Notes: generated from the letters alone by a model not told the origin. A stretch of 64,000 nucleotides of DNA from an uncultured Sphingomonas sp. (GCF_902806265.1 NZ_CADCVZ010000005.1:1-64000); one strand, 5' to 3'. Positions 1-10,052 are shown, counted from the stretch's first letter. Program-made: numbers and translations.

Positions 1-2
1 AG

Positions 3-467
3 GCGCTCGCCGACCTCGCCAACGACCTGCAGACCGACGCCGATACGCGGGCCCGGGTGGAGGGCTGGAAGGAGGAGCTGCTCGCCAACACGTCGGTGGC
101 GCTGTGGCTCGACACCTTGTGGCAGAAAGGCCGGTCGGCGATCATCGCGGCGGCGCGCAATCCCGATGCGGTCATGGCCGGCAAGCTGGGCGAGGTGCTT
201 CGCTCGATGGGCACGACCCTGGAACGAGACCCGCGCATCCGCGGCGCGGTGAACCAGTTCGTGCGGCGCGCGGTGGCCGGCATGGCCGCGAGCTACGGCG
301 GGTCGATCGTCAAGCTGGTGAGCGATACGATCCGCGGCTGGGACGCGCGCACGATTACCTCGCGGTTGGAACAGGCGGTCGGCCGCGACCTCCAATACAT
401 CCGCATCAACGGCACGCTGGTTGGCGGACTAGTCGGGCTGGTCCTGCACATGGTCGACACGCTCTGA
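3..467 (+). CDS. DUF445-like membrane-associated protein, C-terminal fragment (5' end outside window)
   Basis: Frame open from the window edge; amphipathic C-terminal part with final hydrophobic segment NGTLVGGLVGLVLHMVDTL, typical of DUF445 proteins. Confidence 0.65.
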   Translation, partial: ALADLANDLQTDADTRARVEGWKEELLANTSVALWLDTLWQKGRSAIIAAARNPDAVMAGKLGEVLRSMGTTLERDPRIRGAVNQFVRRAVAGMAASYGGSIVKLVSDTIRGWDARTITSRLEQAVGRDLQYIRINGTLVGGLVGLVLHMVDTL

Positions 468-489
468 ACCACTCGCTACGCGGCACCGC

Positions 490-1602
490 ATGAGCGAGCC
501 AGAAGTCCGCAGCTTCACAGTCGGCGAGGACGACGACGGCATTCGTCTGGACCGCTGGTTCAAGCGGCATCTGGCCGAGGCGAGCTTCAACACCATTTCG
601 CGCTGGGCGCGGACTGGGCAGCTGCGGGTGGACGGCAAGCGGGCGACTCCCGGCGACCGGATCGAGGCCGGGCAGACCATTCGCGTGCCGCCGCCGGAAC
701 GCGCGCCGGTCAAGCCCGCTCGTCCTCAGCGCCGGGTCGAGCCGCTGACGTCTGACGAGGAAGCGTTCGTGCGCGAGATGGTGATTGCTGAGACGCCCGA
801 CGGCTTCGTGCTGAACAAGCCGCCGGGCCTGGCGACGCAGGGCGGGACCAAGACCAGTCAGCATCTCGACCGGCTGCTCGATGGGCTGGCCGGCGATGGT
901 GAAGCTCGGCCCAAGCTGGTGCATCGGCTCGACAAGGACACCAGCGGAGTGCTGCTGGTGGCGCGGTCGGCCCGGGCGGCGGCGTTCTTCTCCAAGAGCT
1001 TCTCCGGCCGGACCGCGCGCAAGGTCTATTGGGCGCTAGTGGTCGGCGTGCCGTCGGCCGAAGACGGGCTGATCGACCTGCCGCTGGCCAAGCAGCCCGG
1101 AACCGGCGGCGAGAAGATGCACGTCGATGAGGAGAGCGGACAGGCCGCGCGGACCCGCTGGCGGCTGGTCGATCGAGCGGGCAACCGGGCGGCCTGGGTA
1201 GAGCTGCAGCCGCTGACCGGGCGGACGCATCAGCTACGCGCGCACATGGCGGCGCTCGGTCACCCGATCATCGGCGACGCCAAGTACGGCGGGGCGGAGG
1301 CGTTCCTGACCGGCGGGATCAGCCGCAAGCTCCACCTCCACGCCCGGCGGCTGAAGATCGATGGGCCCGGCGACGTCATCGACGTCACCGCCGAGCTGCC
1401 GGCGCACTTCGCGGAAAGCCTGGCGACGCTCGGCTTCGAGCCGCTGGCGGGCGACAATCTGCCGCTCGATACGCCCGACCCGGCCAAAGACCCGGCAGTC
1501 AAGGCTCGCCGTGCCGCCGCCGCCGCCAAGACCGCGCGCAAGGCCCGCAAGGGCGAGCGGCGCTCCCGCGGCGCCGCTCCGGCGAAGGCGAACCGGCGAT
1601 GA
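490..1602 (+). CDS. RluA-family pseudouridine synthase with S4 domain
   Basis: N-terminal S4-like region; HRLDKDTSGVLLVARS catalytic motif; LTGRTHQLRAHMAALGHPIIGDAKYG. Confidence 0.92.
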   Translation: MSEPEVRSFTVGEDDDGIRLDRWFKRHLAEASFNTISRWARTGQLRVDGKRATPGDRIEAGQTIRVPPPERAPVKPARPQRRVEPLTSDEEAFVREMVIAETPDGFVLNKPPGLATQGGTKTSQHLDRLLDGLAGDGEARPKLVHRLDKDTSGVLLVARSARAAAFFSKSFSGRTARKVYWALVVGVPSAEDGLIDLPLAKQPGTGGEKMHVDEESGQAARTRWRLVDRAGNRAAWVELQPLTGRTHQLRAHMAALGHPIIGDAKYGGAEAFLTGGISRKLHLHARRLKIDGPGDVIDVTAELPAHFAESLATLGFEPLAGDNLPLDTPDPAKDPAVKARRAAAAAKTARKARKGERRSRGAAPAKANRR

Positions 1603-2276
1603 TCAAGCTCGCCATCTTCGACTGTGACGGAACGCTGGTCGACAGCGGCCACACCATCCACGCCGCGCTGAGCGACACCTTCGCGCATCACGGCCGCCCC
1701 GTGCCGCCGCAGGGCGAGGCCAAGCGGGTGGTCGGCCTCAGCCTGCCCGAAGCGATGGCGGCGCTCGCTCCGGAAGCGGAGGCGGCTGAGCATGCCGCGC
1801 TGGCCGATACCTACCGCGACGTGTTCGTCGGCATGCGGGCGCGCGGCTGCGTCGACGAGCCGCTGTTCCCGGGCATCCTCGAGCTGCTCGACACGTTGGA
1901 GGCGGACGGCTGGCTGCTGGCGGTGGCGACCGGCAAGTCGGACCGGGGCCTCAACCACTGCCTCAATGCTCACGGGCTGGGCGACCGTTTCCTCTCCCTG
2001 CAAACCGCCGACCGCCATCCGAGCAAGCCGCACCCGGGCATGGCTGTCACGGCAATGGCGGATGCGGGCGCGGAGCCCGGCCATTCGGTCGTGATCGGCG
2101 ACACCGCTTGGGACATGGGCATGGCGCGGGCGGCGGGCGCAGGCGCGATCGGCGTGCTGTGGGGCTACCATGAAGCGGCCGAGCTGCTGTCCGGCGGAGC
2201 GCAGGCGCTGGCCGCGGCGCCTGGCGAGGTGGCAGCGCTGGCCCAGCAGCTGGTCGGGGGCGGCGTGCATGGATGA
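1599..2276 (+). CDS. HAD-IA family hydrolase (phosphoglycolate phosphatase-like)
   Basis: FDCDGTLVDSGHTI motif I; VATGKSDRGL; VIGDTAWDMGMARAAGAGAIGV; 4-nt overlap with upstream CDS. Confidence 0.9.
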   Translation: MIKLAIFDCDGTLVDSGHTIHAALSDTFAHHGRPVPPQGEAKRVVGLSLPEAMAALAPEAEAAEHAALADTYRDVFVGMRARGCVDEPLFPGILELLDTLEADGWLLAVATGKSDRGLNHCLNAHGLGDRFLSLQTADRHPSKPHPGMAVTAMADAGAEPGHSVVIGDTAWDMGMARAAGAGAIGVLWGYHEAAELLSGGAQALAAAPGEVAALAQQLVGGGVHG

Positions 2277-2481
2277 CGAAGCCGCCTGGAAGCGCCGCTT
2301 CCTGGTTTTCACGGTCGTGCGGCTCGCCGGCCTGGCGTTGTTCCTCATCGGTATGGGGGTAGGCTTTGCCGACTGGCTGCGGCCGGGCGGCGTACCGGCG
2401 GCGGGCGTGCCGCTGATGTTCCTTGGCTTAGCCCAAGCGGTGCTCGCGCCGCGGCTGCTGAAGCGGATCTGGCGCGTTTAG
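2269..2481 (+). CDS. small two-TM membrane protein
   Basis: ATG at 2269 overlapping the previous stop; two hydrophobic segments (VVRLAGLALFLIGMGVGFA, GVPLMFLGLAQAVLA). Confidence 0.7.
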   Translation: MDDEAAWKRRFLVFTVVRLAGLALFLIGMGVGFADWLRPGGVPAAGVPLMFLGLAQAVLAPRLLKRIWRV

Positions 2482-2488
2482 CGCGGCC

Positions 2489-3184
2489 ATGAAGCGCTTC
2501 TGGAAGTCAGCGGCTGCCGTGTCCTCGAGCGGTGGGTGGAGCATCGAGCTCGACGGCCGCCCGGTCCGCACCCCTGCGCGCGCGCTGCTGCAGGTCGGCC
2601 CGGAGCCGCTGGCCCGAGCCGTGGCCGAGGAATGGGGGGCAACCGGCGAGACGGTCGATCCGCGGTCCATGCCGCTCACCGGCCTCACCAATGCGGCGCT
2701 CGACCGGGTGCAGCCCGATGCCGAGACGTTCGCTGCCGGGCTCGCGAAGTATGGCGAAAGCGATCTCCTGACCTACCGCGCCGATGCACCGCAGGCGCTG
2801 GTAGAGCGGCAAGCGGCCGAGTGGGACCCGCTGCTTCTCTGGGCTCGCCGCCGCTACGACATCGACTTCGTGGTGACGCAGGGCATCAGCTATGTGCCGC
2901 AGCCGGCCGCCACCGTGTTCCGGCTGGCGCAGGCGGTCGCCGCGATGGATCCGTTCCGCCTGGCCGGCCTGTCGTCGTTGGTGACGATCGGCAGCTCGCT
3001 CGTTGGGGCGCTGGCCGTCGCGGAAGAAGCGATGGCGCCCGAGCAGGCCTGGTCCGCGGTCACGCTGGACGAGCGCTGGAGCCAAGAGAAGTGGGGCGTG
3101 GACGTGGAGGCCGAGGCGGCGCTGGAGAACCGCCGCGGCGACTTCATGGCGGCGGCGCGCTTCCTGGAGCTGCTGCGCTCCTAG
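2489..3184 (+). CDS. ATP12-family F1-ATPase assembly chaperone
   Basis: MKRFWKSAAAV..., LDGRPVRTPARALL, EWGATGETVDPRSMPLTGLTNAALD, ESDLLTYRAD motifs of ATP12 family. Confidence 0.9.
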   Translation: MKRFWKSAAAVSSSGGWSIELDGRPVRTPARALLQVGPEPLARAVAEEWGATGETVDPRSMPLTGLTNAALDRVQPDAETFAAGLAKYGESDLLTYRADAPQALVERQAAEWDPLLLWARRRYDIDFVVTQGISYVPQPAATVFRLAQAVAAMDPFRLAGLSSLVTIGSSLVGALAVAEEAMAPEQAWSAVTLDERWSQEKWGVDVEAEAALENRRGDFMAAARFLELLRS

Positions 3185-3185
3185 G

Positions 3186-3839
3186 CTAGCGGCCCGCGAC
3201 CAGGTCCCGCACGAATGGCACCAGCCCGAGCTGCCGCTGCCGCTTGAGCCGCTCGGCCGCCACGATGGCGCGGACCTGCGCCAGGCAGGTGTCGGTATCG
3301 CGGTTGACCAGCACATAGTCGTACTCGGCCCAATGGCTGATTTCGCTGCCGGCCCGCTGCATTCGAAAGGCGATCACCTCGTCGCCGTCGGTGCCGCGGG
3401 CGCGCAGCCGCCGTTCCAACTCCTGCACCGACGGCGGCAGGATGAAGATGCGCACCAGGTCCTCGCCCATGGCCGCGTGCAGCTGCTGCGTGCCCTGCCA
3501 GTCGATGTCGAACAGGATATCGCGCCCGGCTTTCAGCGCCGCCTTCACCGGCGCCTTGGGCGTGCCGTAGCGATAGTCGAACACCGGCGCCCATTCGACG
3601 AACTCGCCGGCCGCGATCAGCTGGTCGAACTCGCCTTCGCTGACGAAATGATAGTCGCGGTCCTGCTGCTCGCCTTTGCGGATCGGCCGGGTGGTGGCGG
3701 AGATCGACATGGTGACTTCCGGGTCGGCGCTCAGCAGCATGCGGGAGATCGTCGATTTCCCCGCCCCGGAAGGCGAAGACAAGACGATCAGGAGGCCGCG
3801 GCGTGTGCGGTTCGGCCCAGGCTCGACTGACAAGTCCAT
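3186..3839 (-). CDS. gmk: guanylate kinase
   Basis: LLIVLSSPSGAGKSTISRMLL P-loop; SISATTRPIRKGEQQDRDYHFVS; DIDWQGTQQL. Confidence 0.96.
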   Translation of the reverse strand: MDLSVEPGPNRTRRGLLIVLSSPSGAGKSTISRMLLSADPEVTMSISATTRPIRKGEQQDRDYHFVSEGEFDQLIAAGEFVEWAPVFDYRYGTPKAPVKAALKAGRDILFDIDWQGTQQLHAAMGEDLVRIFILPPSVQELERRLRARGTDGDEVIAFRMQRAGSEISHWAEYDYVLVNRDTDTCLAQVRAIVAAERLKRQRQLGLVPFVRDLVAGR

Positions 3840-3876
3840 AGCCGCCTTTTCCCCACCGTCGCGCATGGGTCAATGC

Positions 3877-3932
3877 TGCACTGCACAAAGAGCTCTTGAT
3901 CTTGGGTGCGACGCACTATATTGTGCAGTGCA
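3877..3932. promoter_or_regulatory. putative PHA-regulator operator: perfect 12-bp inverted repeat TGCACTGCACAA / TTGTGCAGTGCA flanking promoter-like sequence
   Basis: Arms at 3877-3888 and 3921-3932, 32-nt spacer, 20 nt upstream of the phasin ATG; TTGATC/TATATT between or overlapping the arms. Confidence 0.55.
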
Positions 3933-3951
3933 ACAATACACGGGTGAACGC

Positions 3952-4719
3952 ATGGACGAGCATCAGGAACAGCACGCCGATCACGTCGTCGAGGCGATGG
4001 AGCCAGAGGTGGTGGAAGCGGTGAAGAAGGTCAACGCCCGCCGGGTGCGGACCGAGCGCAAGCCGCGCCCGAGCAAGGTCGAGCCGAGCCATGCAGAAGG
4101 GCTGACCGCCCAGGCCGAGACTGCCGCCATTCCGGCAGCCGAGGTCGAAGCGGCCTTCGCCGAGCCGCAGACCGAGACCGAGACAACCGCCATTCCGGCA
4201 GCCGAGGCCGAAGTGGCCTTCGCCGAGCCGCAGAATCAAAAGGAACCGACCATGAACTATGATGCCGCCAATTGGATGAACAGCTTCGCCCAGGTCCCGG
4301 GCGCCGACCGCCTGCAGACCATGTTCACCGAGGCCGGTGAGCGCGGTCAGCAGCTGGCCGAGCGTTCGCAGAAGACGACCGGCGAGCTGGTCGAGCTGAC
4401 CCGCGCCAACGTCGAAGCGCTGGTGGAGAGCGGCCGCATTGCCGCTGCCGGCGCCCAGACCCTTGGCCAGGACGCAATCGCCCGGACCCGCGAAGGGCTC
4501 GAGCAGACGGTTGCGCAGGTGAAGAGCCTCACCCAGGCGCAGTCGCCGACCGAGTTCTTCCAACTGCAGGCCGAGATCGCCCGCAGCCAGTTCGACCGCA
4601 CGGTGGCCGACGGTTCGCGCTTTGCCGAGTCGATGGTCAAGCTGGTCGGCGAGGCGATCCAGCCGCTGTCCAACCGCGCCGCGGTGAACGCGGAAAAGCT
4701 GAACAACCTTACTGCCTGA
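3952..4719 (+). CDS. phasin family protein with low-complexity N-terminal extension
   Basis: C-terminal half MNYDAANWMNSFAQ...GRIAAAGAQTLGQDAIARTREGLEQTVAQVKSLTQAQSPTEFFQLQAEIARSQFDRTVADG is phasin-like; alternative internal ATG at 4252 with good SD. Confidence 0.85.
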   Translation: MDEHQEQHADHVVEAMEPEVVEAVKKVNARRVRTERKPRPSKVEPSHAEGLTAQAETAAIPAAEVEAAFAEPQTETETTAIPAAEAEVAFAEPQNQKEPTMNYDAANWMNSFAQVPGADRLQTMFTEAGERGQQLAERSQKTTGELVELTRANVEALVESGRIAAAGAQTLGQDAIARTREGLEQTVAQVKSLTQAQSPTEFFQLQAEIARSQFDRTVADGSRFAESMVKLVGEAIQPLSNRAAVNAEKLNNLTA

Positions 4720-4745
4720 CAATCCTCCTCCTGTTGGGCCAGTGG

Positions 4746-4777
4746 AACGGCCGCTCCTCCCGGGGCGGCCGTTTTTC
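4746..4777 (+). terminator. Rho-independent terminator downstream of the phasin gene
   Basis: AACGGCCGCTCC-TCCC-GGGGCGGCCGTT followed by TTT: ~12-bp GC-rich stem plus T-tract. Confidence 0.85.
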
Positions 4778-4810
4778 CTTGCGCGGGCGAGGGGCTAGGC
4801 ATGCTGCGGG

Positions 4811-5209
4811 TTGGCAAGCCTCGGGCGCATGCCATATCTCGCGGAGCATATGACCAAGCGATTCCACATGGGCCCCGAGAAGGACACGCCGGGCAAGGGC
4901 GACGGCGTCGAGGAGATCGAACGGGGCGTAGTCACCCGCACCCGCCCGCGGACCCGCAAGCCCAGCAACTACAAAGTGCTGATGCTGAACGACGACTACA
5001 CGCCGATGGAGTTCGTGGTGCTGTGCCTGCAGCGCTTCTTCTCCATGAGCGTGGAGGATGCGACCCGAGTGATGCTGCAGGTCCATCAGCAGGGCGTGGC
5101 GGTGTGCGGGGTGTTCACCTACGAGGTCGCCGAAACCAAGGTCGCGCAGGTGATCGACTTTGCCCGCGAGAACCAGCACCCCCTGCAATGCACGCTGGAA
5201 AAGGCCTGA
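4811..5209 (+). CDS. clpS: ATP-dependent Clp protease adaptor ClpS (start may be 4850)
   Basis: [27 protein letters not shown]...[31 protein letters not shown]. Confidence 0.95.
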   Translation: MASLGRMPYLAEHMTKRFHMGPEKDTPGKGDGVEEIERGVVTRTRPRTRKPSNYKVLMLNDDYTPMEFVVLCLQRFFSMSVEDATRVMLQVHQQGVAVCGVFTYEVAETKVAQVIDFARENQHPLQCTLEKA

Positions 5210-5210
5210 G

Positions 5211-5292
5211 CGTCACCCCGGCGTAGGCCGGGATCCCAGCGGACGAGCAGCGGTTTCACCATGGGAAGATCCCGGCCTGCGCCGGGATGACG
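5211..5292. repeat. REP-like palindromic element (CGTCACCCCGGCGTAGGCCGGGATC ... GATCCCGGCCTGCGCCGGGATGACG)
   Basis: 25-nt arms, inverted repeat with 2 mismatches; related copy at 43896-43956. Confidence 0.8.
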
Positions 5293-5331
5293 TCCTCTTG
5301 CGCCACTGCAACGAAGCACTAAACGCCCGCC

Positions 5332-6615
5332 ATGGACTCCATCCACATTCAGGGCGGCAAGCGGCTTGAAGGCGCGATCCCCATCTCCGGGGCGAAGAAC
5401 GCGGCGCTGACCCTGCTGCCGTGCGCGCTGCTGACGCAGGACAAGCTGACCCTCACCAACCTGCCGCGGCTGGCGGACGTGGACAGCTTTGGCCACCTGC
5501 TCAACATGCTGGGCGTGTCGACCAAGGTCGAGGGCGTCAGGCCCGGCGAGTTCGGGCGGTGCATGACGCTGCAGGCGGATGATCTCCATTCGACCGTGGC
5601 GCCCTACGACATGGTGCGACGGATGCGCGCGTCGATCCTCGTGCTCGGGCCCATGCTGGCGCGGGCGGGCGAGTCGACCGTTTCGCTGCCCGGCGGCTGC
5701 GCCATCGGCGACCGGCCGATCGACCTCCACCTCCAGGCGCTGGAGGCGATGGGCGCCGAGATCGAGCTCGCCGCCGGCTACGTCAAGGCGACCGCGCCCA
5801 GGGGCCGGATCAGCGGCGGCGACTTCAGCTTCCCGGTGGTCTCGGTCGGGGCGACGGAGAACGCCCTGATGGCAGCGGTGACCGCTACCGGCCGCACCCA
5901 GCTGTTCAACGCCGCGCGCGAGCCGGAGATCGTCGACCTGTGCAAGCTGCTGGTCGCGATGGGCGCCAGGATCGAGGGGATCGGCTCCTCGCACCTGACC
6001 ATCGACGGCGTTGAGGGACTGCATGGCTGCACCTATGCGGTGATGCCCGACCGGATCGAAGCGGGCAGCTATGCCTGCGCGGCAGGGATCACCGGCGGCT
6101 CCATCGATTTGGTAGGCGCCAGGCCCGAGGAGATGCTGGCGACCACCAACGCGCTGGCTCAATGCGGGCTGATGGTCGAGTTCCACGAGCACGGGATCAA
6201 GGTAACCGCCGACGGGCAACTGCGTCCGCTCGCCCTGTCGACCGCGCCCTTTCCCGGCTTCGCCACCGACATGCAGGCGCAGTTCATGGCAATGCTATGC
6301 CGGGCGGGCGGCGACAGCTTCCTTGAGGAGACGATCTTCGAGAACCGCTACATGCACGTGCCCGAACTGCGGCGGATGGGCGCGGACGTGGAGGTGCGCG
6401 GCCGTTCGGCGATCGTGCACGGCGTGCCCCGGCTAACCGGCGCGCAGGTGATGGCGACTGACCTCCGCGCCTCGATGAGCCTGATCCTTGCCGGGCTCGC
6501 GGCCGAGGGCGAGACGGAGGTGCTGCGCGTCTACCACCTCGACCGCGGCTACGAGCGGCTGGAGGAGAAGCTCTCCGCAGTCGGGGCGACGATCGAGCGA
6601 CGATCGGCGGGTTAG
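5332..6615 (+). CDS. murA: UDP-N-acetylglucosamine 1-carboxyvinyltransferase
   Basis: [79 protein letters not shown]. Confidence 0.97.
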   Translation: MDSIHIQGGKRLEGAIPISGAKNAALTLLPCALLTQDKLTLTNLPRLADVDSFGHLLNMLGVSTKVEGVRPGEFGRCMTLQADDLHSTVAPYDMVRRMRASILVLGPMLARAGESTVSLPGGCAIGDRPIDLHLQALEAMGAEIELAAGYVKATAPRGRISGGDFSFPVVSVGATENALMAAVTATGRTQLFNAAREPEIVDLCKLLVAMGARIEGIGSSHLTIDGVEGLHGCTYAVMPDRIEAGSYACAAGITGGSIDLVGARPEEMLATTNALAQCGLMVEFHEHGIKVTADGQLRPLALSTAPFPGFATDMQAQFMAMLCRAGGDSFLEETIFENRYMHVPELRRMGADVEVRGRSAIVHGVPRLTGAQVMATDLRASMSLILAGLAAEGETEVLRVYHLDRGYERLEEKLSAVGATIERRSAG

Positions 6616-7964
6616 TCCACAGCTGTCAGCTGCCGCTGCCCGCTCAGCTTGTGCACCCGGCCGTGCTTCATCACGAAGCCGACGTCCTCCAGGAGTTGGA
6701 CGTTGCTGAGCGGATCGCCGTCGACCGCGACGATGTCCGCATCCTTGCCCGCTTCGATCGTGCCGATCTGGCTTCCTCGGCCGAGAAGGTCCGCGGCGTT
6801 GATCGTCGCCGCCTTGATCGCCGCCATCGGCTGCATGCCGTTGCGGACCATCAGCGCGAACTCCTGCGCGTTCTGGCCGTGCGGGCTGACGGCGGAGTCA
6901 GTGCCGAACGCGATCTTCACCCCTTCACGGATCGCGCGGGCGAAGCTGCGCTCGGCGTTGCCGGCGGCTTGGCGGGCTTTCTCATACTGTGCGGGCGTCA
7001 ACGCACCGCGTTGTCCGTCGCGCACCGCCGCCGCAGGGGCGAGCAAGGTCGGGACGTAGTAAGCGCCGGTTTGGCGATAAAGGCGGAAGGTCTCGTCGTT
7101 GGTGAAGCTGCCGTGCTCGACCGAGTCGACCCCGGCGCGCAGGGCAGCGTTGATGCCGTCGACCCCGTGGGCGTGGCTCGCGACCTTGCGCCCGAAGCTG
7201 CGGGCGGTCTGAACGATCGCCCGCATCTCGTCCTCCATCATCTGCTGGTTGAGCCCGCCCGCGACGTTGCTCAGCACGCCGCCGGTCGCAGCGAACTTGA
7301 TGACCTCCGCGCCCCCGCCGATCTGCTCGCGCGTGGCGCGGCGGCAGTCTTCGGGGCCGTTGCAGACGTTGCCCATCCGGTGCTCGGCAATGCCGGCAAT
7401 GTCGCGGTTGGCGCCGTTGCGCGGATCGCCATGGCCGCCGCTGACCGAGACCATCCGCCCGGCCATCACGACGCTGGGCCCAGCGAACTGGCCCGAGTCA
7501 ATGGCGTTCTTGAGCGCCCGCAGCGCCGGCGGGTCGCCGCCCAGGTCACGCACGGTGGTGAAGCCTGCGAGCAGCGTCTTCCGCGCGTTGGCCATCGCCG
7601 TGAAGGCCTCGTCCTCGTCGTTGCGGCTGTTCTCCAGCAGCCGCGCCTGCAGCCGGTCGTCGAGGCCGCTGAGATGGACGTGCATGTCGATGAAGCCCGG
7701 CATCACCGTGCCGCCGCGCAGGTCCACCACCCGCGCGCCGGGCGGAGTGACGAAGCCGTCGCGGACCTCGGCGATCCGGCGGCCCTGCACCAGCACGCTG
7801 GCATTCCGCCGCGGGGCCTGGCCGGGAACGGCGATCAGAGTTCCCGCGTGGATCACTGTCAGCGGCTCGGCCGCGGGCGTCTGTGCAGGCGCAGGCTGCT
7901 GGGCGACGGCAGGTACGACGAGGGCGGCGGCGGCGGCGCCGCCAAGCAGATGGGCAAGCTTCAT
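6612..7964 (-). CDS. secreted amidohydrolase family protein (Xaa-Pro dipeptidase-like)
   Basis: Signal peptide [39 protein letters not shown] metal-binding motif; [21 protein letters not shown]. Confidence 0.9.
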   Translation of the reverse strand: MKLAHLLGGAAAAALVVPAVAQQPAPAQTPAAEPLTVIHAGTLIAVPGQAPRRNASVLVQGRRIAEVRDGFVTPPGARVVDLRGGTVMPGFIDMHVHLSGLDDRLQARLLENSRNDEDEAFTAMANARKTLLAGFTTVRDLGGDPPALRALKNAIDSGQFAGPSVVMAGRMVSVSGGHGDPRNGANRDIAGIAEHRMGNVCNGPEDCRRATREQIGGGAEVIKFAATGGVLSNVAGGLNQQMMEDEMRAIVQTARSFGRKVASHAHGVDGINAALRAGVDSVEHGSFTNDETFRLYRQTGAYYVPTLLAPAAAVRDGQRGALTPAQYEKARQAAGNAERSFARAIREGVKIAFGTDSAVSPHGQNAQEFALMVRNGMQPMAAIKAATINAADLLGRGSQIGTIEAGKDADIVAVDGDPLSNVQLLEDVGFVMKHGRVHKLSGQRQLTAVD

Positions 7965-7990
7965 GAATCCTCCTGATGTCGCGGAGGAAC

Positions 7991-8350
7991 TTACCCGTCT
8001 AAGCGCCCGTGCCAATAGCGGAAGGCTTGCGCCTGCAGCCGTTCGACCAGCCTGCGCGCTTCGGGGCCTTCCCAATCGCCGGCGTGGCCGTGCTTCTCCC
8101 AGCTCCCGACCCACCAGCCCTGCCCGGGCAAGCCGTCCGATTGCCGCACCACCAGCACCGCCAATTCGGGTTCGCCGGCGGCCTGCGCGTCCTCGTCGAC
8201 CGCGGTCAGGATCTTGCACAGGGCGCGCATCTTGGGCCGGGAGAACCGAAAGCCGAGCTGTTCCAGCAGCTCGCCGTAGCTGAGCGCTGTGCCGGCCGCG
8301 GCGGCCGCGATCAGGTGCGCCCGCACCTCCTCCGGGGTCGCCAGGCTCAC
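7991..8350 (-). CDS. hypothetical protein, GTG start overlapping upstream stop
   Basis: VSLATPEEVRAHLIAAAAAGTALSYGELLEQLGFRFSRPKMRALCKILTAVDEDA...; 4-nt GTGA overlap with the gene ending at 8347. Confidence 0.65.
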   Translation of the reverse strand: MSLATPEEVRAHLIAAAAAGTALSYGELLEQLGFRFSRPKMRALCKILTAVDEDAQAAGEPELAVLVVRQSDGLPGQGWWVGSWEKHGHAGDWEGPEARRLVERLQAQAFRYWHGRLDG

Positions 8351-9027
8351 GCGGTTTTTGGTTGCTCCGGCACCGGCGTCAGTTCGAACACATCGAGCTT
8401 GGACTGGCCGCGCGGCCACGGGATCACCAATCGCCAGCGGAACGGCGCGACCCGCTCCAGCACGCCGGCCATGTCGCGGCCGTGGTTCTCGCCATAGGCC
8501 AGCGGCTGCTCCTCGTTGCCGAGCGCGACGCTGCCGAGGAAGATCATTCGGGTCTCCGCCTCGTCCTCCCACAGCCGGCCAGCGGGCCGCTGGCTACCCG
8601 TCTGCTTGACTACCGTCAGCTGCCCGTCCGCGACCTCCACGTAGCAGAAGAAGGGCTTGAACCGCTCATAGGCCCGGGTCTTCTTGGTATATCGGCCGAG
8701 CCGCACCAAGCGGCACTGATAGCTGCCAGGAGTGGGCGCGGGCATCGGCAGCGCCGCCGACGGCCGCAGCAGCTCGCGTTCTGCCGCAACCTCCCTGCGG
8801 AAACCGGCCAGCCGGGCTTCGGCCAAGGCCGCCTGCCATGCGCCATCCAAGCGGCGAACCCGCTCAGCATCCTCATCGCTGGCGACGCTGAGCCAAGCAT
8901 CCGTCTTGGCGGGTGGCTCCGCTGTTACCATCGCTCGCCGCACCGGCGGCGTGGGCTGGGCGGACTGACAGCCGCCGAGCAGCGTTGCCGCGGCCAGAAG
9001 AAGGAAGCAGGGAGCGATCAAGCGCAC
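8347..9027 (-). CDS. DUF4893-like lipoprotein
   Basis: Lipobox ATLLGGC; GSYQCRLVRLGRYTKKTRAYERFKPFFCYVE; VERVAPFRWRLVIPWP. Confidence 0.75.
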   Translation of the reverse strand: MRLIAPCFLLLAAATLLGGCQSAQPTPPVRRAMVTAEPPAKTDAWLSVASDEDAERVRRLDGAWQAALAEARLAGFRREVAAERELLRPSAALPMPAPTPGSYQCRLVRLGRYTKKTRAYERFKPFFCYVEVADGQLTVVKQTGSQRPAGRLWEDEAETRMIFLGSVALGNEEQPLAYGENHGRDMAGVLERVAPFRWRLVIPWPRGQSKLDVFELTPVPEQPKTA

Positions 9028-9143
9028 GTCAAGAAACCTTTACCGTAGATGTCCGCACGCCTCCGTGTGCCTCCCTACGGTGAGCGCTCAGAATAGTTAA
9101 CAAGTTCTTTCCAGCAAGTCCGGCGCACCCTAAGCGACGGCGA

Positions 9144-10052
9144 ATGGATGCCACCACCCGGACAACCCCGTCGACGACCCGGGCCGGACTGGCGTTCGGC
9201 ATCGGAGCCTACGGCTTGTGGGGCCTGCTGCCGATCTATTTCAAGCTGTTGGAGCAGGTGCCGTCGATAGCGATTGTCGCGCACCGTATCGTTTGGTCGC
9301 TGTTGGCGCTGGGGCTGCTGGTCGCAGCGACTCGCGGCTGGGGTGAGCTGCGCGCGGCTCTCGCTCATCGCGCAACCCTGCGCCTGCTGCTGGCGACATC
9401 GGTGCTGATCGCAATCAACTGGCTGGTTTACGTCCATGCGGTCAATAGCGGGCACATTCTGGCGGGGAGCCTCGGCTATTACCTCAACCCGCTGGCCAAC
9501 ATCCTGCTCGGCTATTTCGTGCTGAAGGAGCCGCTCGGGCGGTTGCAGTGGCTGGCGGTCGGCATTGCGGCGGCCGGTGTCGCGGTGCTGGCGGCGGGCG
9601 CGCTGTCGCACCTGTGGATCAGCCTGGTCCTGTGCTGCAGCTTTTCGCTCTACGGCCTGCTGCGCAAGATCGCGCGGGTGGACTCGACCGCGGGGCTGAC
9701 CATCGAGACCGCCTTCCTGTTTCCGCTCGCCCTGCTCTGGCTGCTGGCGGCGGGTGCCGGCACCGGGCCGGTGTGGGGCGGCAGCAACACGGAATTGCTC
9801 CTGCTGATGGGAACGGGAGTCGCTTCCACCGTGCCGCTGCTGTTCTTCACCGCCGCCGCCCGCCGGCTGCGCTACTCGACGCTCGGCATCCTTCAGTTCA
9901 TCGCCCCTACCCTGCAGTTCCTGGTGGCCGTGTTCCTGTACGGCGAGGCGTTCACCACTGCCCACGCCATCGCCTTCGGCGCGATCTGGACTGCCGCCGT
10001 GCTTTACCTCATCTCGTCGTGGCACACCGCTCGGGCGCAGACGCCGGAATAG
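9144..10052 (+). CDS. rarD: EamA family transporter RarD
   Basis: LAFGIGAYGLWGLLPIYFKLLEQVPSIAIVAHRIVWSLL; NWLVYVHAVNSGHILAGSLGYYLNPLANILLGY. Confidence 0.93.
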   Translation: MDATTRTTPSTTRAGLAFGIGAYGLWGLLPIYFKLLEQVPSIAIVAHRIVWSLLALGLLVAATRGWGELRAALAHRATLRLLLATSVLIAINWLVYVHAVNSGHILAGSLGYYLNPLANILLGYFVLKEPLGRLQWLAVGIAAAGVAVLAAGALSHLWISLVLCCSFSLYGLLRKIARVDSTAGLTIETAFLFPLALLWLLAAGAGTGPVWGGSNTELLLLMGTGVASTVPLLFFTAAARRLRYSTLGILQFIAPTLQFLVAVFLYGEAFTTAHAIAFGAIWTAAVLYLISSWHTARAQTPE

